A stretch of 64,000 nucleotides of DNA from Enterococcus plantarum (GTDB lineage: Bacteria; Bacillota; Bacilli; Lactobacillales; Enterococcaceae): assembly GCF_001730295.1 (NCBI RefSeq), contig NZ_MIKA01000034.1, positions 1 through 64,000 of the forward strand, in the 5' to 3' direction. This document shows, piece by piece, positions 38,821 through 47,620 of the stretch; the stretch's first letter is position 1; each line of letters begins with the position of its first letter. Made by a program: the position numbers and the translations under genes. The notes below the pieces were generated by a model, which was given only the letters and a program-made list of their open reading frames with translations, did not search any database and was not told where the DNA came from.

Positions 38821-41154
38821 TCAGTCTGGAGAGGGTCTTCTTCTAGCTGAATTATTTTGCACAACTGGAGGCGTAGACGACTCTTCTGGAGGGTCAGAGC
38901 TCGGTGGTGTCACCTCAGGTGGCGTTGTTGATGACGAAGGCTCTGTTTGTTGAGTAGAAGTAGCTGGCGCTTCGCTAGATTGGGATACTGATGGTTCGGT
39001 CTGTGAAGGGACGGTAGAACTACTAGTAGTCCCTGGATCAGAACTTACAGGATTTTCCCATGACGACGAACTTTCATAACCAGAATTTGAAGGTAATAAT
39101 TGTTCTTCATAGGCTCCTTTAACATATAATTCACTACCAGATCGTATAACACTATCTGGCATGACCCAATCGTCAGTGGAGACACCTTCAGATAAGTAAG
39201 TCATCATTTCTCGGTACACATCAGAAGCCGTTCCCCAATATTCGTAAGGAATGGGTGTTAATCGCTGTTTATAGCCTGTCCAAACAGAAACAGCATAATG
39301 TGGTGTATAACCAACAAACGTGCTGTCAGGAGCGATACTAGACGATGCAGAGGCACCTATTTTAGCAAGATCATCTTCTGTATAATTGGCAGTCCCAGTT
39401 TTTCCAGCTTGAATCAACCCAGGAACTCCTGCATTAAAAGCTGTACCGCCAGAGATGACATCTTTAAGCATATCGGTCATCATATAGGCTGTTGAATCTT
39501 TCATAGCACGTTTACTTTCAGTTTCAGTTACATCTTCGGAGCCATCTTGATAAACTACTTTGCTTACGTAATAAGGTTTATTGTAGACACCCATATTTGC
39601 AAAAGCAGCATATGCTGCAGCTAATTTCAAGGAAGATACACCGTATTTATTGCCACCTAAATCACTGGTATTACTAGAAATTGCATTTGCCGCAACAAAA
39701 TCTTTGAACTCAATGCCTAAATCTTTAAGGAAATCGGCTGATTTATCACTACCAACGGCATCGAACGTTTGAATGGCCGTTGTATTTCGAGAATACATAA
39801 TCGCTTTACGCATCGTCAAAGCACCATAATACTGCATATCCGCATTAGTTACAGGAATATTGGTTCCTTCATAAGTAGTCGGTTGATCCATCATAATACG
39901 ACCAGTTGAATAGTTTAAGTTTTCAATAGCAGGGCCATAATCAGCTATTGGCTTCATTGTTGATCCGACATCACGATCTGTTTCAATTGCCAAATTCGAG
40001 CCTAATTGCACATCATCTGGAATATTCCGACCTCCGATCTGAGCTTTTACTTGACCTGTTTTCACGTCGATCACAGTAGAAGCAACTTGGAAATCTGCAT
40101 CAGGATAGTCTACATAAGTATCACTATTGATGATGTCATAAAGACGTTTTTGAGCGTTCATATCAAGATTAGTATGAATATCTAAACCGTCTGTATAGGG
40201 ATTTTTGCCTAGACTTTCTACTTCAGCGATAACTTCTTTGATGTAGTTGTCAACGACTTTACGGTTTTCGTTTGATTGTTTTAAAGGTTGTAGCCCGTCA
40301 TCGATCGGCGTTGCTTTAGCATCTTCATATTCTTTTTGTGTGATCTTATCATTTTCTTTCATAGTGTATAAAACAACGTCTCGTCGTTCTTTTGCTACAT
40401 CTGGTTTAACATATGGATCGTAATCATTAGGTGCCTGAGGCATTCCTGCTAAGAGAGCAGTCTGAGGAAGAGTTAGCTCAGCTAACGGTTTTCCGTAATA
40501 AGATTGAGCCGCAGTTTCCATGCCGTACAGACCATTTGCCATATAGACCTTGTTGATATAGTAAGTTAAAATCTCTTCTTTTGATTTTTCTTTTTCTAAT
40601 TGTATAGCAAGCCAAGCTTCTTGCGCTTTTCGTTTGAGATTTTGATCTTTTTCTTTTGTAGAGAAGTACGAAAGCTTGATCAATTGCTGGGTTAACGTAC
40701 TACCACCTTGAAGACCACCCGTTTTAAAGTTTGAAAAGGCAGAACCTAAAATTCGTATCGGGTCAACACCACTATGTTTGTAAAAACGTTTATCCTCAAC
40801 GGATACGACTGCATCTTTAAGTAATTGCGGTACATCTGTTGGTTTGATCATTTCACGTTTTTCAGCGCCTAATTCTTCAAAAACTTCGTTATTGGCATCG
40901 TATAATTTTGAAGAAACAGTTGCGCTAAGTTTTTCATCTTCTAATTTAGGTGCATCCTTCGCGTATGACCAAAATAGACCTAAACCAGCTAAAAGACCTA
41001 AAACCCCAAGCAGAACTAGTCCCAAGAATATTTTTAGAAAAATTCGTTTTTTCTTTGGTTTTTTTCCGCCATTTGAGGGTGTGTTTCCTGTGCTGTTAGA
41101 AGCCGAAGTACGTCCGTATCTTGCAGCACGTGATCCTATTTCATCAGTTGTCAT
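38821..41154 (-). CDS. Class A penicillin-binding protein 1A (transglycosylase/transpeptidase)
   Basis: 777 aa: short cytoplasmic basic region, one membrane helix (about 38-62), glycosyltransferase family 51 domain (VEDKRFYKHSGVDPIRI and GGSTLTQQLIKL), then transpeptidase domain with STMK, the SRN motif in YSRNTTAI and KTGT. The last 90 residues are a Ser/Thr/Pro-rich tail. It polymerises and cross-links peptidoglycan. It overlaps recU by 11 bases, the same recU-pbp1 pairing as in Bacillus. Confidence 0.95.
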   Translation of the reverse strand: MTTDEIGSRAARYGRTSASNSTGNTPSNGGKKPKKKRIFLKIFLGLVLLGVLGLLAGLGLFWSYAKDAPKLEDEKLSATVSSKLYDANNEVFEELGAEKREMIKPTDVPQLLKDAVVSVEDKRFYKHSGVDPIRILGSAFSNFKTGGLQGGSTLTQQLIKLSYFSTKEKDQNLKRKAQEAWLAIQLEKEKSKEEILTYYINKVYMANGLYGMETAAQSYYGKPLAELTLPQTALLAGMPQAPNDYDPYVKPDVAKERRDVVLYTMKENDKITQKEYEDAKATPIDDGLQPLKQSNENRKVVDNYIKEVIAEVESLGKNPYTDGLDIHTNLDMNAQKRLYDIINSDTYVDYPDADFQVASTVIDVKTGQVKAQIGGRNIPDDVQLGSNLAIETDRDVGSTMKPIADYGPAIENLNYSTGRIMMDQPTTYEGTNIPVTNADMQYYGALTMRKAIMYSRNTTAIQTFDAVGSDKSADFLKDLGIEFKDFVAANAISSNTSDLGGNKYGVSSLKLAAAYAAFANMGVYNKPYYVSKVVYQDGSEDVTETESKRAMKDSTAYMMTDMLKDVISGGTAFNAGVPGLIQAGKTGTANYTEDDLAKIGASASSSIAPDSTFVGYTPHYAVSVWTGYKQRLTPIPYEYWGTASDVYREMMTYLSEGVSTDDWVMPDSVIRSGSELYVKGAYEEQLLPSNSGYESSSSWENPVSSDPGTTSSSTVPSQTEPSVSQSSEAPATSTQQTEPSSSTTPPEVTPPSSDPPEESSTPPVVQNNSARRRPSPD

Positions 41155-41809
41155 TCATCGCAACTCCTTTGTTTGATTGAATATGTAACTTGACTGCATC
41201 CAAGTAAGGAACTCTAGGCGCAATTCCGATGTTGATTTCTATTCCCTTTTTTTCAATGACAGTTAAAGGCAATGATTTTTTTCCAGTGCTTTCTTGTTCT
41301 GACCAAAAGGTTACTAATTTTTCTCCGCTAAAAAAGAAACATCTGTTCAATGAAGAAAACCACAACAGAACAAAGCAAATGCCTTTTTGAGTCATACATT
41401 GTTGGATATGATCGATCTGGTGCTGATGAAAGTTTTTCAAAGGAAATGAGGTTTTATTCTTCGTTTCCTTTGCTTCAAAATCCAGATAATATCCATTGTA
41501 GACACCGTTATAATCAGTTGTGGAAGCTTGTCTAAAGTAAGCTTCCTTAATTACGGCAGCACTGCGGCTGGGGTAATCAACTTTAACAATTTGAACTGGA
41601 GTGGGCTTTTTGTGGATCACCGCTTCATTGCGCATTAAATAATACGCATTGCTTTTGTTGATTTCTTCTTCAAAGTCCATTCCACGTTTTCCAAATTGAA
41701 TCGATTTTTGGTTTTTTACTTGTTTTTTTGATTTGGGTGCCTCATGATTGTTATAGGGAGTACCATTAGGATAATGAAAAGCCATTTCTATCACACTCCT
41801 AGCCAACAT
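41144..41809 (-). CDS. recU: Holliday junction resolvase RecU
   Basis: 221 aa. The segment GKRGMDFEEEINKSN, the metal-binding PD-(D/E)-x-K-like core around GVYNGYYLDFEAKETKNKTS and the FHQHQIDH region are typical of RecU. It cuts Holliday junctions during recombination repair and chromosome segregation. It precedes and overlaps the penicillin-binding protein gene, linking repair and wall synthesis genes in one mRNA. Confidence 0.94.
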   Translation of the reverse strand: MLARSVIEMAFHYPNGTPYNNHEAPKSKKQVKNQKSIQFGKRGMDFEEEINKSNAYYLMRNEAVIHKKPTPVQIVKVDYPSRSAAVIKEAYFRQASTTDYNGVYNGYYLDFEAKETKNKTSFPLKNFHQHQIDHIQQCMTQKGICFVLLWFSSLNRCFFFSGEKLVTFWSEQESTGKKSLPLTVIEKKGIEINIGIAPRVPYLDAVKLHIQSNKGVAMNDN

Positions 41810-41840
41810 TATAACAAAAAATCTTTATGAAAGAAAAGGA

Positions 41841-42386
41841 ATGTCTATGGAAAACGTAAAAACACTTTATGTGACTGGTTACAAAAGCTTTGAAATCGGG
41901 GCTTTTCAAGACAATGACCCTAAAATTACAGTTATTAAAAATGTATTAAAAAAGGAAATTATGGGCTATTTGGACACTGGATTGGAGTGGGTTTTAGTTT
42001 CTGGCAATCTTGGAACAGAGATTTGGGCAGCAGAAGTTGTAGCCGAATTGAAAAATGATTACCCAGAATTGAAATTAGGACTTATTTATCCTTTTAAAGA
42101 TTTTGGAAGTAACTGGAATGAGAAAAATCGTGGAAATTTAGAAAAAATAGAAGTCTTAGCAGATTATGTGAATTCAGTTAGCCATCAGCCCTATAAATCA
42201 CCAGCGCAATTAAAAATGCATACCCAATTTTTATTGGAACATTCTGGCGCTAGTTTATTAGTTTATGATAAAGAATATCCTGGTAAAACGGAGTATTTCT
42301 TAAAGGATGCTGAACTTTTTTCTGAAAGATTTCCTTATGAAATACGCTTGATAACAATGGATGATTTACAAAACTCGATGGAATAG
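41841..42386 (+). CDS. DUF1273/YpsA-type SLOG-fold protein
   Basis: 181 aa of the YpsA family (KTLYVTGYKSFEIGAF at the start, VSGNLGTEIWAAE near residue 55), a Rossmann-like fold proposed to bind nucleotides or ADP-ribose. In Bacillus it lies next to gpsB and affects cell division; here too gpsB follows after 96 bases. Biochemical role unknown. Confidence 0.88.
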   Translation: MSMENVKTLYVTGYKSFEIGAFQDNDPKITVIKNVLKKEIMGYLDTGLEWVLVSGNLGTEIWAAEVVAELKNDYPELKLGLIYPFKDFGSNWNEKNRGNLEKIEVLADYVNSVSHQPYKSPAQLKMHTQFLLEHSGASLLVYDKEYPGKTEYFLKDAELFSERFPYEIRLITMDDLQNSME

Positions 42387-42482
42387 TGAGAATCTGTTTG
42401 ATTTTCTGACGATTTTCCTATACAATAATGCTGTTGAACTATGAACTTTTATCCTAATCAAAGAAAATAATGAGGTGTAAGT

Positions 42483-42914
42483 ATGGCAAATTTAGTATAC
42501 AGTCCCAAAGATATTTTACAAAAAGAATTTAAAACAAAAATGCGCGGCTATGATCCGGTTGAAGTTGATGAATTTTTAGATAACGTAATCAAAGATTATG
42601 AAGCGTACAACAAAGAAATTTTAACATTACAAGAAGAAAACAATCGTTTATTAGCGAAGCTTGATCAAGCATCTAAAGTACAACAATCAATGCCACCGCG
42701 TGGCGGACAAGAGATGCCTAAGAGTGCAGCTGTGACAAATTTTGATATTCTAAAACGTCTGTCAAACTTAGAGCGCGAAGTATTTGGCAAAAAATTGGAT
42801 GACACACCAGTTTCTAATCCTATCTCAGGAATGAGCCACTCTAATTCGTACGACAGCAATTTACACAATTCTTATGAGCGTGAAATAGACAACTCAGAAA
42901 CACGTCAATTTTAA
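42483..42914 (+). CDS. gpsB: Cell division regulator GpsB
   Basis: 143 aa with the DivIVA-like N-terminal lipid/protein-binding domain (SPKDILQKEFKTKMRGYDPV, then EVDEFLDNVIKDYEAY) and coiled coil, a variable middle and a conserved C-terminal part (DILKRLSNLEREVFG). The C-terminus has about 30 extra polar residues (SHSNSYDSNLHNSYERE). It links penicillin-binding proteins to the division site; notably a class A PBP gene is close by. Confidence 0.94.
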   Translation: MANLVYSPKDILQKEFKTKMRGYDPVEVDEFLDNVIKDYEAYNKEILTLQEENNRLLAKLDQASKVQQSMPPRGGQEMPKSAAVTNFDILKRLSNLEREVFGKKLDDTPVSNPISGMSHSNSYDSNLHNSYEREIDNSETRQF

Positions 42915-42931
42915 TTAATTGCATCAAACTT

Positions 42932-43361
42932 TTTGTAATTTTCGGGTGATCGCGGTTTGAATTTATTCAAGCTGAGGAAAGTCCATGCTCGCACAGACTG
43001 AGATGTCTGTAGTGTTCGTGCTTAGCGAAATCATAAGCTAAGGTACTTGATTTAGTAAGGTCTGCAAGTTTTTAAACGAGCTGATTTTACTTTTTAAAGT
43101 AACGGCAGGAAAAATGACTAAGGTTTCGGCTATGTCAAAGTACCCTTGAAAGTGCCACAGTGACGAAGCAATTTTGGAAACGGAATTGGTGGAACGCGGT
43201 AAACCCCTCGAGCGAGCAACCCAAACAATGGTAGGGGCACTCTTCTAAAGGAAATGAACGAGTAGAAGAGGCAGATTGATTTCTGCAGATAGATGATGAC
43301 CGTCGAGTGTCTTTCCCTGAGAGGCATTCGATACAGAACATGGCTTACAGAAAATTACAAG
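42932..43361 (+). ncRNA. rnpB: RNase P RNA, Bacillus type (class B)
   Basis: Conserved segments in the right order: GAGGAAAGTCCATGCTCGCA, GTAGTGTTCGTGCTTAGCGA, GAAAGTGCCACAGTGACGAA, GTGGAACGCGGTAAACCCCT, CAGATAGATGATGACCG and ACATGGCTTACAG. The outer helix pairs TTGTAATTTT (42933-42942) with AAAATTACAA (43351-43360). It cuts 5' leaders from tRNA and pre-tmRNA. Confidence 0.97.
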
Positions 43362-43371
43362 TATTCAGGAT

Positions 43372-43403
43372 GACCTTCCAACTTTGTTGTGAAGGCTTTT
43401 TTT
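43372..43403 (+). terminator. Terminator of rnpB
   Basis: CCTTC (43374-43378) and GAAGG (43391-43395) with a 12-base loop, then CTTTTTTT. Confidence 0.75.
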
Positions 43404-43479
43404 AAAGTAAGAGACAAACAAAGTTTTATTATAGAGTAACGAGCAGTTCTTAACGATAACAAGAACAAGAGGAGATATA

Positions 43480-44643
43480 ATGACAAAAGAAAAAACATTT
43501 AAACTTGTCGCAACAGCTGCAAGTGGTTTAGAAGCATTAGTAGGCAAAGAATTAAGAGATTTAGGTATTCCTTGTGAAGTAGAAAATGGTAAGGCTTTAT
43601 TTGAAGGGACAATGGAAACAATCGCTACGGCTAACTTATGGCTTAGAACAGCAGATCGCATCAAAATCATTGTTGGTGAATTTGATGCGTTTAGCTTCGA
43701 TGAATTATTTGAAAAAGTCAAAGCGTTGCCTTGGGAAGATTATTTGCCAATGGATGCAGAATTTCCTGTGGCTGGAAAATCAATTAAATCTAAATTATAC
43801 AGCACACCAGACTGTCAATCAATCACTAAAAAAGCAATCGTTAATCGTTTAAGAGAAGTGTATCATCGCCCAGCAACAGTGCCTTTAGCTGAAACTGGTG
43901 CCTTTTTTCAATTAGAAGTTGCTCTTTTAAAAGATCATGTAACGGTAACGATCGATACAACTGGACCAAGTTTATTTAAACGAGGTTATCGTATTGAAAA
44001 AGGTGGGGCACCATTAAAAGAAAATATGGCAGCGGCTTTAGTGATGTTAACGAATTGGCGCAAAGATCGTCCGTTTTTTGATCCTGTTTGTGGCTCGGGT
44101 ACGATTTGTATTGAGGCCGCTTTGATTGGTCATAATATTGCACCAGGTTTTAACCGTGAGTTTGTCTGTGAAACTTGGGATTGGTTTGATTCCGCTGTTT
44201 TTGAAAAAGTTCGCAAAGAAGCTGATGAAAAGGCAGATTACGATGTCGAATTAGACATTATGGGATCTGATATCAACGGAAAAATGATTGAAATCGCTAA
44301 AGCAAATGCAGAAGAAATCGGGTTAGGCGATTCTATTACGTTTAAACAGTTAGCATTACGTGATTTTACAACGGAAAAAGAATATGGCGTGATGGTTGCG
44401 AATCCACCTTATGGAGAGCGTTTAGGTGAAGAGGAATCTGTACGTAAGTTGTATAAAGAAATGGGCGAAGTATTCCGCCCACTAAAAACATGGAGCAAAT
44501 ATATTTTAACGAGTGATTTGACGTTTGAACAATATTACGGTGCAAGAGCGACGAAGAAAAGAAAGTTATACAATGGTGCATTACGTACTGATTTGTTCCA
44601 ATACTGGGGTGAAAGACCACCGAGAAAACCAAGGGAAGAGTAG
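43480..44643 (+). CDS. THUMP-domain RNA (guanine-N2) methyltransferase, RlmL/YpsC type
   Basis: 387 aa: N-terminal ferredoxin-like plus THUMP domain (about 1-155) that binds RNA, then a class I SAM methyltransferase with DPVCGSGTICIEAALIG (SAM site) and NPPYGERLG (the N-P-P-Y catalytic motif for amino-group methylation). The target is probably a guanine in 23S rRNA. It lies after rnpB and gpsB as in Bacillus. GAGGAG precedes the ATG. Confidence 0.92.
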   Translation: MTKEKTFKLVATAASGLEALVGKELRDLGIPCEVENGKALFEGTMETIATANLWLRTADRIKIIVGEFDAFSFDELFEKVKALPWEDYLPMDAEFPVAGKSIKSKLYSTPDCQSITKKAIVNRLREVYHRPATVPLAETGAFFQLEVALLKDHVTVTIDTTGPSLFKRGYRIEKGGAPLKENMAAALVMLTNWRKDRPFFDPVCGSGTICIEAALIGHNIAPGFNREFVCETWDWFDSAVFEKVRKEADEKADYDVELDIMGSDINGKMIEIAKANAEEIGLGDSITFKQLALRDFTTEKEYGVMVANPPYGERLGEEESVRKLYKEMGEVFRPLKTWSKYILTSDLTFEQYYGARATKKRKLYNGALRTDLFQYWGERPPRKPREE

Positions 44644-44653
44644 GTGAAGAGAC

Positions 44654-46153
44654 ATGAAAGAACAAGAATTTTTACAAGAAATCAAAGAAGTTGAGTTGTT
44701 AAACGCAGCTTTAGGTTTATTAGAATGGGATAGTCAAACTGGTATGCCAGAAGCGAGCAGTGAATTCAGAGGAGAAGCTGTCGGTTATTTATCGGGTATG
44801 TCATTTGAGCGCAGTGTGGGCCCGAAAGTTCAAGAAGCTCTTGCCTATTTTGACACACATTCAGATGAGTTATCAGAGGTTGGATTAGCTGTTTATAAGA
44901 AGATCAAAGAAGATTACGAACTCAACCATAGTATACCAGCTGAGCGGATGCAGGCGTACAATACAGCATTAACAAATGCTCACACAGCTTGGTTGAAAGC
45001 CAGAAACGTAAAAGATTTTGCTGAGATGAAAAACGAAATTCAAGCGATCATCGATTTCCTAAAGGAGTTTATTCCTTATTGGAAAAAAGAGGAAGCAACG
45101 AATTATGATGTTTTATTGAATCAATACGAACCTGGATTGACAGTTGAAAAATTAGATCAGATTTTTGATCAAGTAAAAACTGGAATCTTGGAAATCAGAG
45201 CTACATTAGCTGAAAAAGGGACTGTACCTCGTACGGACTTTTTATCTAGACGTGTTACGAAAGAGCAACAACGAACTTTTGTTATAGGAGTGGCAGAGCA
45301 ATTAGGCTATGACTTTTCTCGTGGTCGTTTAGACGATACGGTTCATCCATTTATGTTGGATTTAAATCGTAACGATGCACGGATCACTACACGTTGGGAT
45401 GAGACCAATTTTTCAATGGCAACTTTTGGGGTCATTCATGAAGCAGGTCATGGGATTTATGAGCAAAGTATCGACCCTAAATATGATTATACGCCACTTT
45501 CTACAGGAGCTTCTATGGGGATTCACGAATCTCAATCGTTGTTTAATGAAATTATTATCGGGAGCAATAAACAATTTTGGCAAAAACAATTTTCGTTTTT
45601 TAAAGAATGCACAGAGGGTACTTTTGACGACATTGATTTTGATACTTTTTATAATTCCTTAAAAGAGACCAAAGCGAGCTTGGTACGAATTGAAGCAGAT
45701 AGTTTAACGTATCCACTTCATATTATTATTCGTTATGAAATTGAGAAAATGATTTTTAATGAGGGCGTTTCAGTTGATGATCTACCTCAAATTTGGAATG
45801 ACAAATATGAGGAATATTTAGGGATCCGACCAGAGAATGATTTAGAAGGAATCGTACAGGATGTTCATTGGTCTGGTGGCAGTTTTGGTTATTTCCCATC
45901 ATACGCTTTAGGCTACATGTACGCTGCTCAGTTACGCCACGCAATGGGGCAAGAAATGGATGTAGATGCGGTGTTAGCGAGTGATGATTATTCATCGATC
46001 AAAAACTGGTTGACAGAGCATATTCATCAATATGGCGCATCAAGAAAGCCAAATCAATTGATTTTAGATGCAACAGGTGAAGCGTTGAATCCGCAATACT
46101 TGATCGACTATATGAAATCAATTTATTATGATGTTTATAAAATAAATGAATAA
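44654..46153 (+). CDS. Carboxypeptidase Taq, metallopeptidase family M32
   Basis: 499 aa, mostly helical, with the zinc site HEAGH near residue 265 and the later GIHESQSLFNE segment carrying the third ligand; DVHWSGGSFGYFPSYALG is typical of M32. A cytoplasmic zinc carboxypeptidase of broad specificity. It starts 10 bases after the methyltransferase gene and is probably cotranscribed with it. Confidence 0.94.
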   Translation: MKEQEFLQEIKEVELLNAALGLLEWDSQTGMPEASSEFRGEAVGYLSGMSFERSVGPKVQEALAYFDTHSDELSEVGLAVYKKIKEDYELNHSIPAERMQAYNTALTNAHTAWLKARNVKDFAEMKNEIQAIIDFLKEFIPYWKKEEATNYDVLLNQYEPGLTVEKLDQIFDQVKTGILEIRATLAEKGTVPRTDFLSRRVTKEQQRTFVIGVAEQLGYDFSRGRLDDTVHPFMLDLNRNDARITTRWDETNFSMATFGVIHEAGHGIYEQSIDPKYDYTPLSTGASMGIHESQSLFNEIIIGSNKQFWQKQFSFFKECTEGTFDDIDFDTFYNSLKETKASLVRIEADSLTYPLHIIIRYEIEKMIFNEGVSVDDLPQIWNDKYEEYLGIRPENDLEGIVQDVHWSGGSFGYFPSYALGYMYAAQLRHAMGQEMDVDAVLASDDYSSIKNWLTEHIHQYGASRKPNQLILDATGEALNPQYLIDYMKSIYYDVYKINE

Positions 46154-46189
46154 CTATTTTTAGCAAGCAACAGAAACGAGGGAGCAGTT

Positions 46190-46906
46190 ATGTTATCAAT
46201 CAACGAATACCTGAAGGCCGGTGAAACGACTGTTTCCAATTTAGTTATTGAGAATTATCAAAAAATTGGTTTAACAGACGAAGAATTTTTATTTTGGTTG
46301 CAGTTGTTCCGTTCCCAATCAAAAGGTGATTTATTTCCAGATTTAATTGAAATCAGTCAAATGATGGGGAAACCTATCGATGTTATTTATAAATTGATGA
46401 ATGAGCTTGTAACGCGTGGTTTTTTGGTTATTGAAACGAAACAAAATGATCAAGGTCAGATGATGGATACGTATGATTTATTCCCAATTTTCGAAAAAAT
46501 TGATCTTTTGCAACAAAAGCTAACTGAAAAAGAAAAAGAAGTGACGTCAGAAGAAACAATCAAACAACTTTATCAAGGGTTTGAAAAAGAGTTTGGTCGC
46601 CAACTATCTCCAATAGAACTGGAGATGATTGGTCAGTGGTTAGAAACAGATCATTATAAACCTGAACTTATCAGACTAGCGTTAAGAGAAGCAGTGTTAA
46701 ATCAAGCGTATAGTTTAAAATATATCGATCGGATCTTGTTGGCTTGGGAACGTAAAAATATTACGACGAAAGAGCAAGTAGCGGAAGATCAAAAACGTCG
46801 GAAGCAAGTGTTGATTCAAAAGGAAATCGAGCAACAGGGGACCCAAAATGAGCCAATTCCTAAAGTGACACTTCATAATTGGCTTAATCCGGAAGATAGT
46901 GAATAG
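46190..46906 (+). CDS. dnaD: DnaD primosome protein
   Basis: 238 aa with the N-terminal winged-helix oligomerisation domain and the C-terminal DnaD/DnaB2 domain (LSPIELEMIGQWLETD to YIDRILLAWERKNI). It helps load the replicative helicase at the origin and at stalled forks. It is followed after 11 bases by nth, the pairing also seen in Bacillus. GAGGGAG precedes the ATG. Confidence 0.94.
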   Translation: MLSINEYLKAGETTVSNLVIENYQKIGLTDEEFLFWLQLFRSQSKGDLFPDLIEISQMMGKPIDVIYKLMNELVTRGFLVIETKQNDQGQMMDTYDLFPIFEKIDLLQQKLTEKEKEVTSEETIKQLYQGFEKEFGRQLSPIELEMIGQWLETDHYKPELIRLALREAVLNQAYSLKYIDRILLAWERKNITTKEQVAEDQKRRKQVLIQKEIEQQGTQNEPIPKVTLHNWLNPEDSE

Positions 46907-46917
46907 GAGGTAGATAA

Positions 46918-47565
46918 ATGCTTTCTAAAGAAAAAACGATGGAAGCAATAGAAATCATGTACGATATGTTCCCAGATGCTGCATGTGAGCTGACCCATAA
47001 AAGCCCATTTCAACTATTGATTGCTGTTATTTTAAGTGCACAGGCAACAGATGTTTCTGTGAATAAAGCAACACCTGCACTATTTGCCGCATATCCAACA
47101 CCAGAGGAACTTGCAACAGCACCATTAGAAGATATCATTCAAAAAATCAAAACGATCGGGTTATATCGAAATAAAGCAAAGAATATTAAAGCGTGTGCTG
47201 TCCAATTACTGGATCAGTTTGACGGAAAAGTACCTGAATCACGTGAAGAGCTAGTTTCATTACCCGGTGTTGGTCGTAAAACGGCTAATGTGGTGATGGG
47301 AGATGCTTTTGGTGAACCAGCTATCGCGGTTGATACGCATGTAGAACGAGTGTCAAAGCGTTTACGTATTTGCAAGTTAGATGCCAATGTGATGGAAGTC
47401 GAGCGAACATTGATGAGAAAAATTCCTAAAGAATTATGGGTCAAAACCCATCATACAATGATTTTTTTCGGTCGTTATCACTGTTTAGCACGAAATCCTA
47501 AATGCGATAGTTGTCCGCTTTTGTATATGTGCCAAGAGGGGAAAACAAGAATGAACACAAAATAA
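46918..47565 (+). CDS. nth: Endonuclease III
   Basis: 215 aa. Helix-hairpin-helix SLPGVGRKTANVV with the catalytic lysine, the catalytic aspartate in VDTHVERVS, and a C-terminal 4Fe-4S loop with cysteines in CLARNPKCDSCPLLYMC. It removes oxidised pyrimidines and nicks the abasic site in base excision repair. AGGAGG precedes the ATG, right after dnaD. Confidence 0.96.
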   Translation: MLSKEKTMEAIEIMYDMFPDAACELTHKSPFQLLIAVILSAQATDVSVNKATPALFAAYPTPEELATAPLEDIIQKIKTIGLYRNKAKNIKACAVQLLDQFDGKVPESREELVSLPGVGRKTANVVMGDAFGEPAIAVDTHVERVSKRLRICKLDANVMEVERTLMRKIPKELWVKTHHTMIFFGRYHCLARNPKCDSCPLLYMCQEGKTRMNTK

Positions 47566-47611
47566 ATAGAGTACCGTAAACGGATAATTAGTTTACGGTA
47601 CTCTATTTATT
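47565..47611. terminator. Bidirectional terminator between nth and the phosphodiesterase gene
   Basis: Perfect 17-bp inverted repeat (AATAGAGTACCGTAAAC at 47565-47581 and its complement at 47591-47607) with T-rich text after it. Confidence 0.9.
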
Positions 47612-47620
47612 TATGTTATT

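Noticed and set aside
42931-43361. Several 60-70 codon frames on the minus strand
   Set aside because: They fall in the RNase P RNA gene and have no protein-like features.
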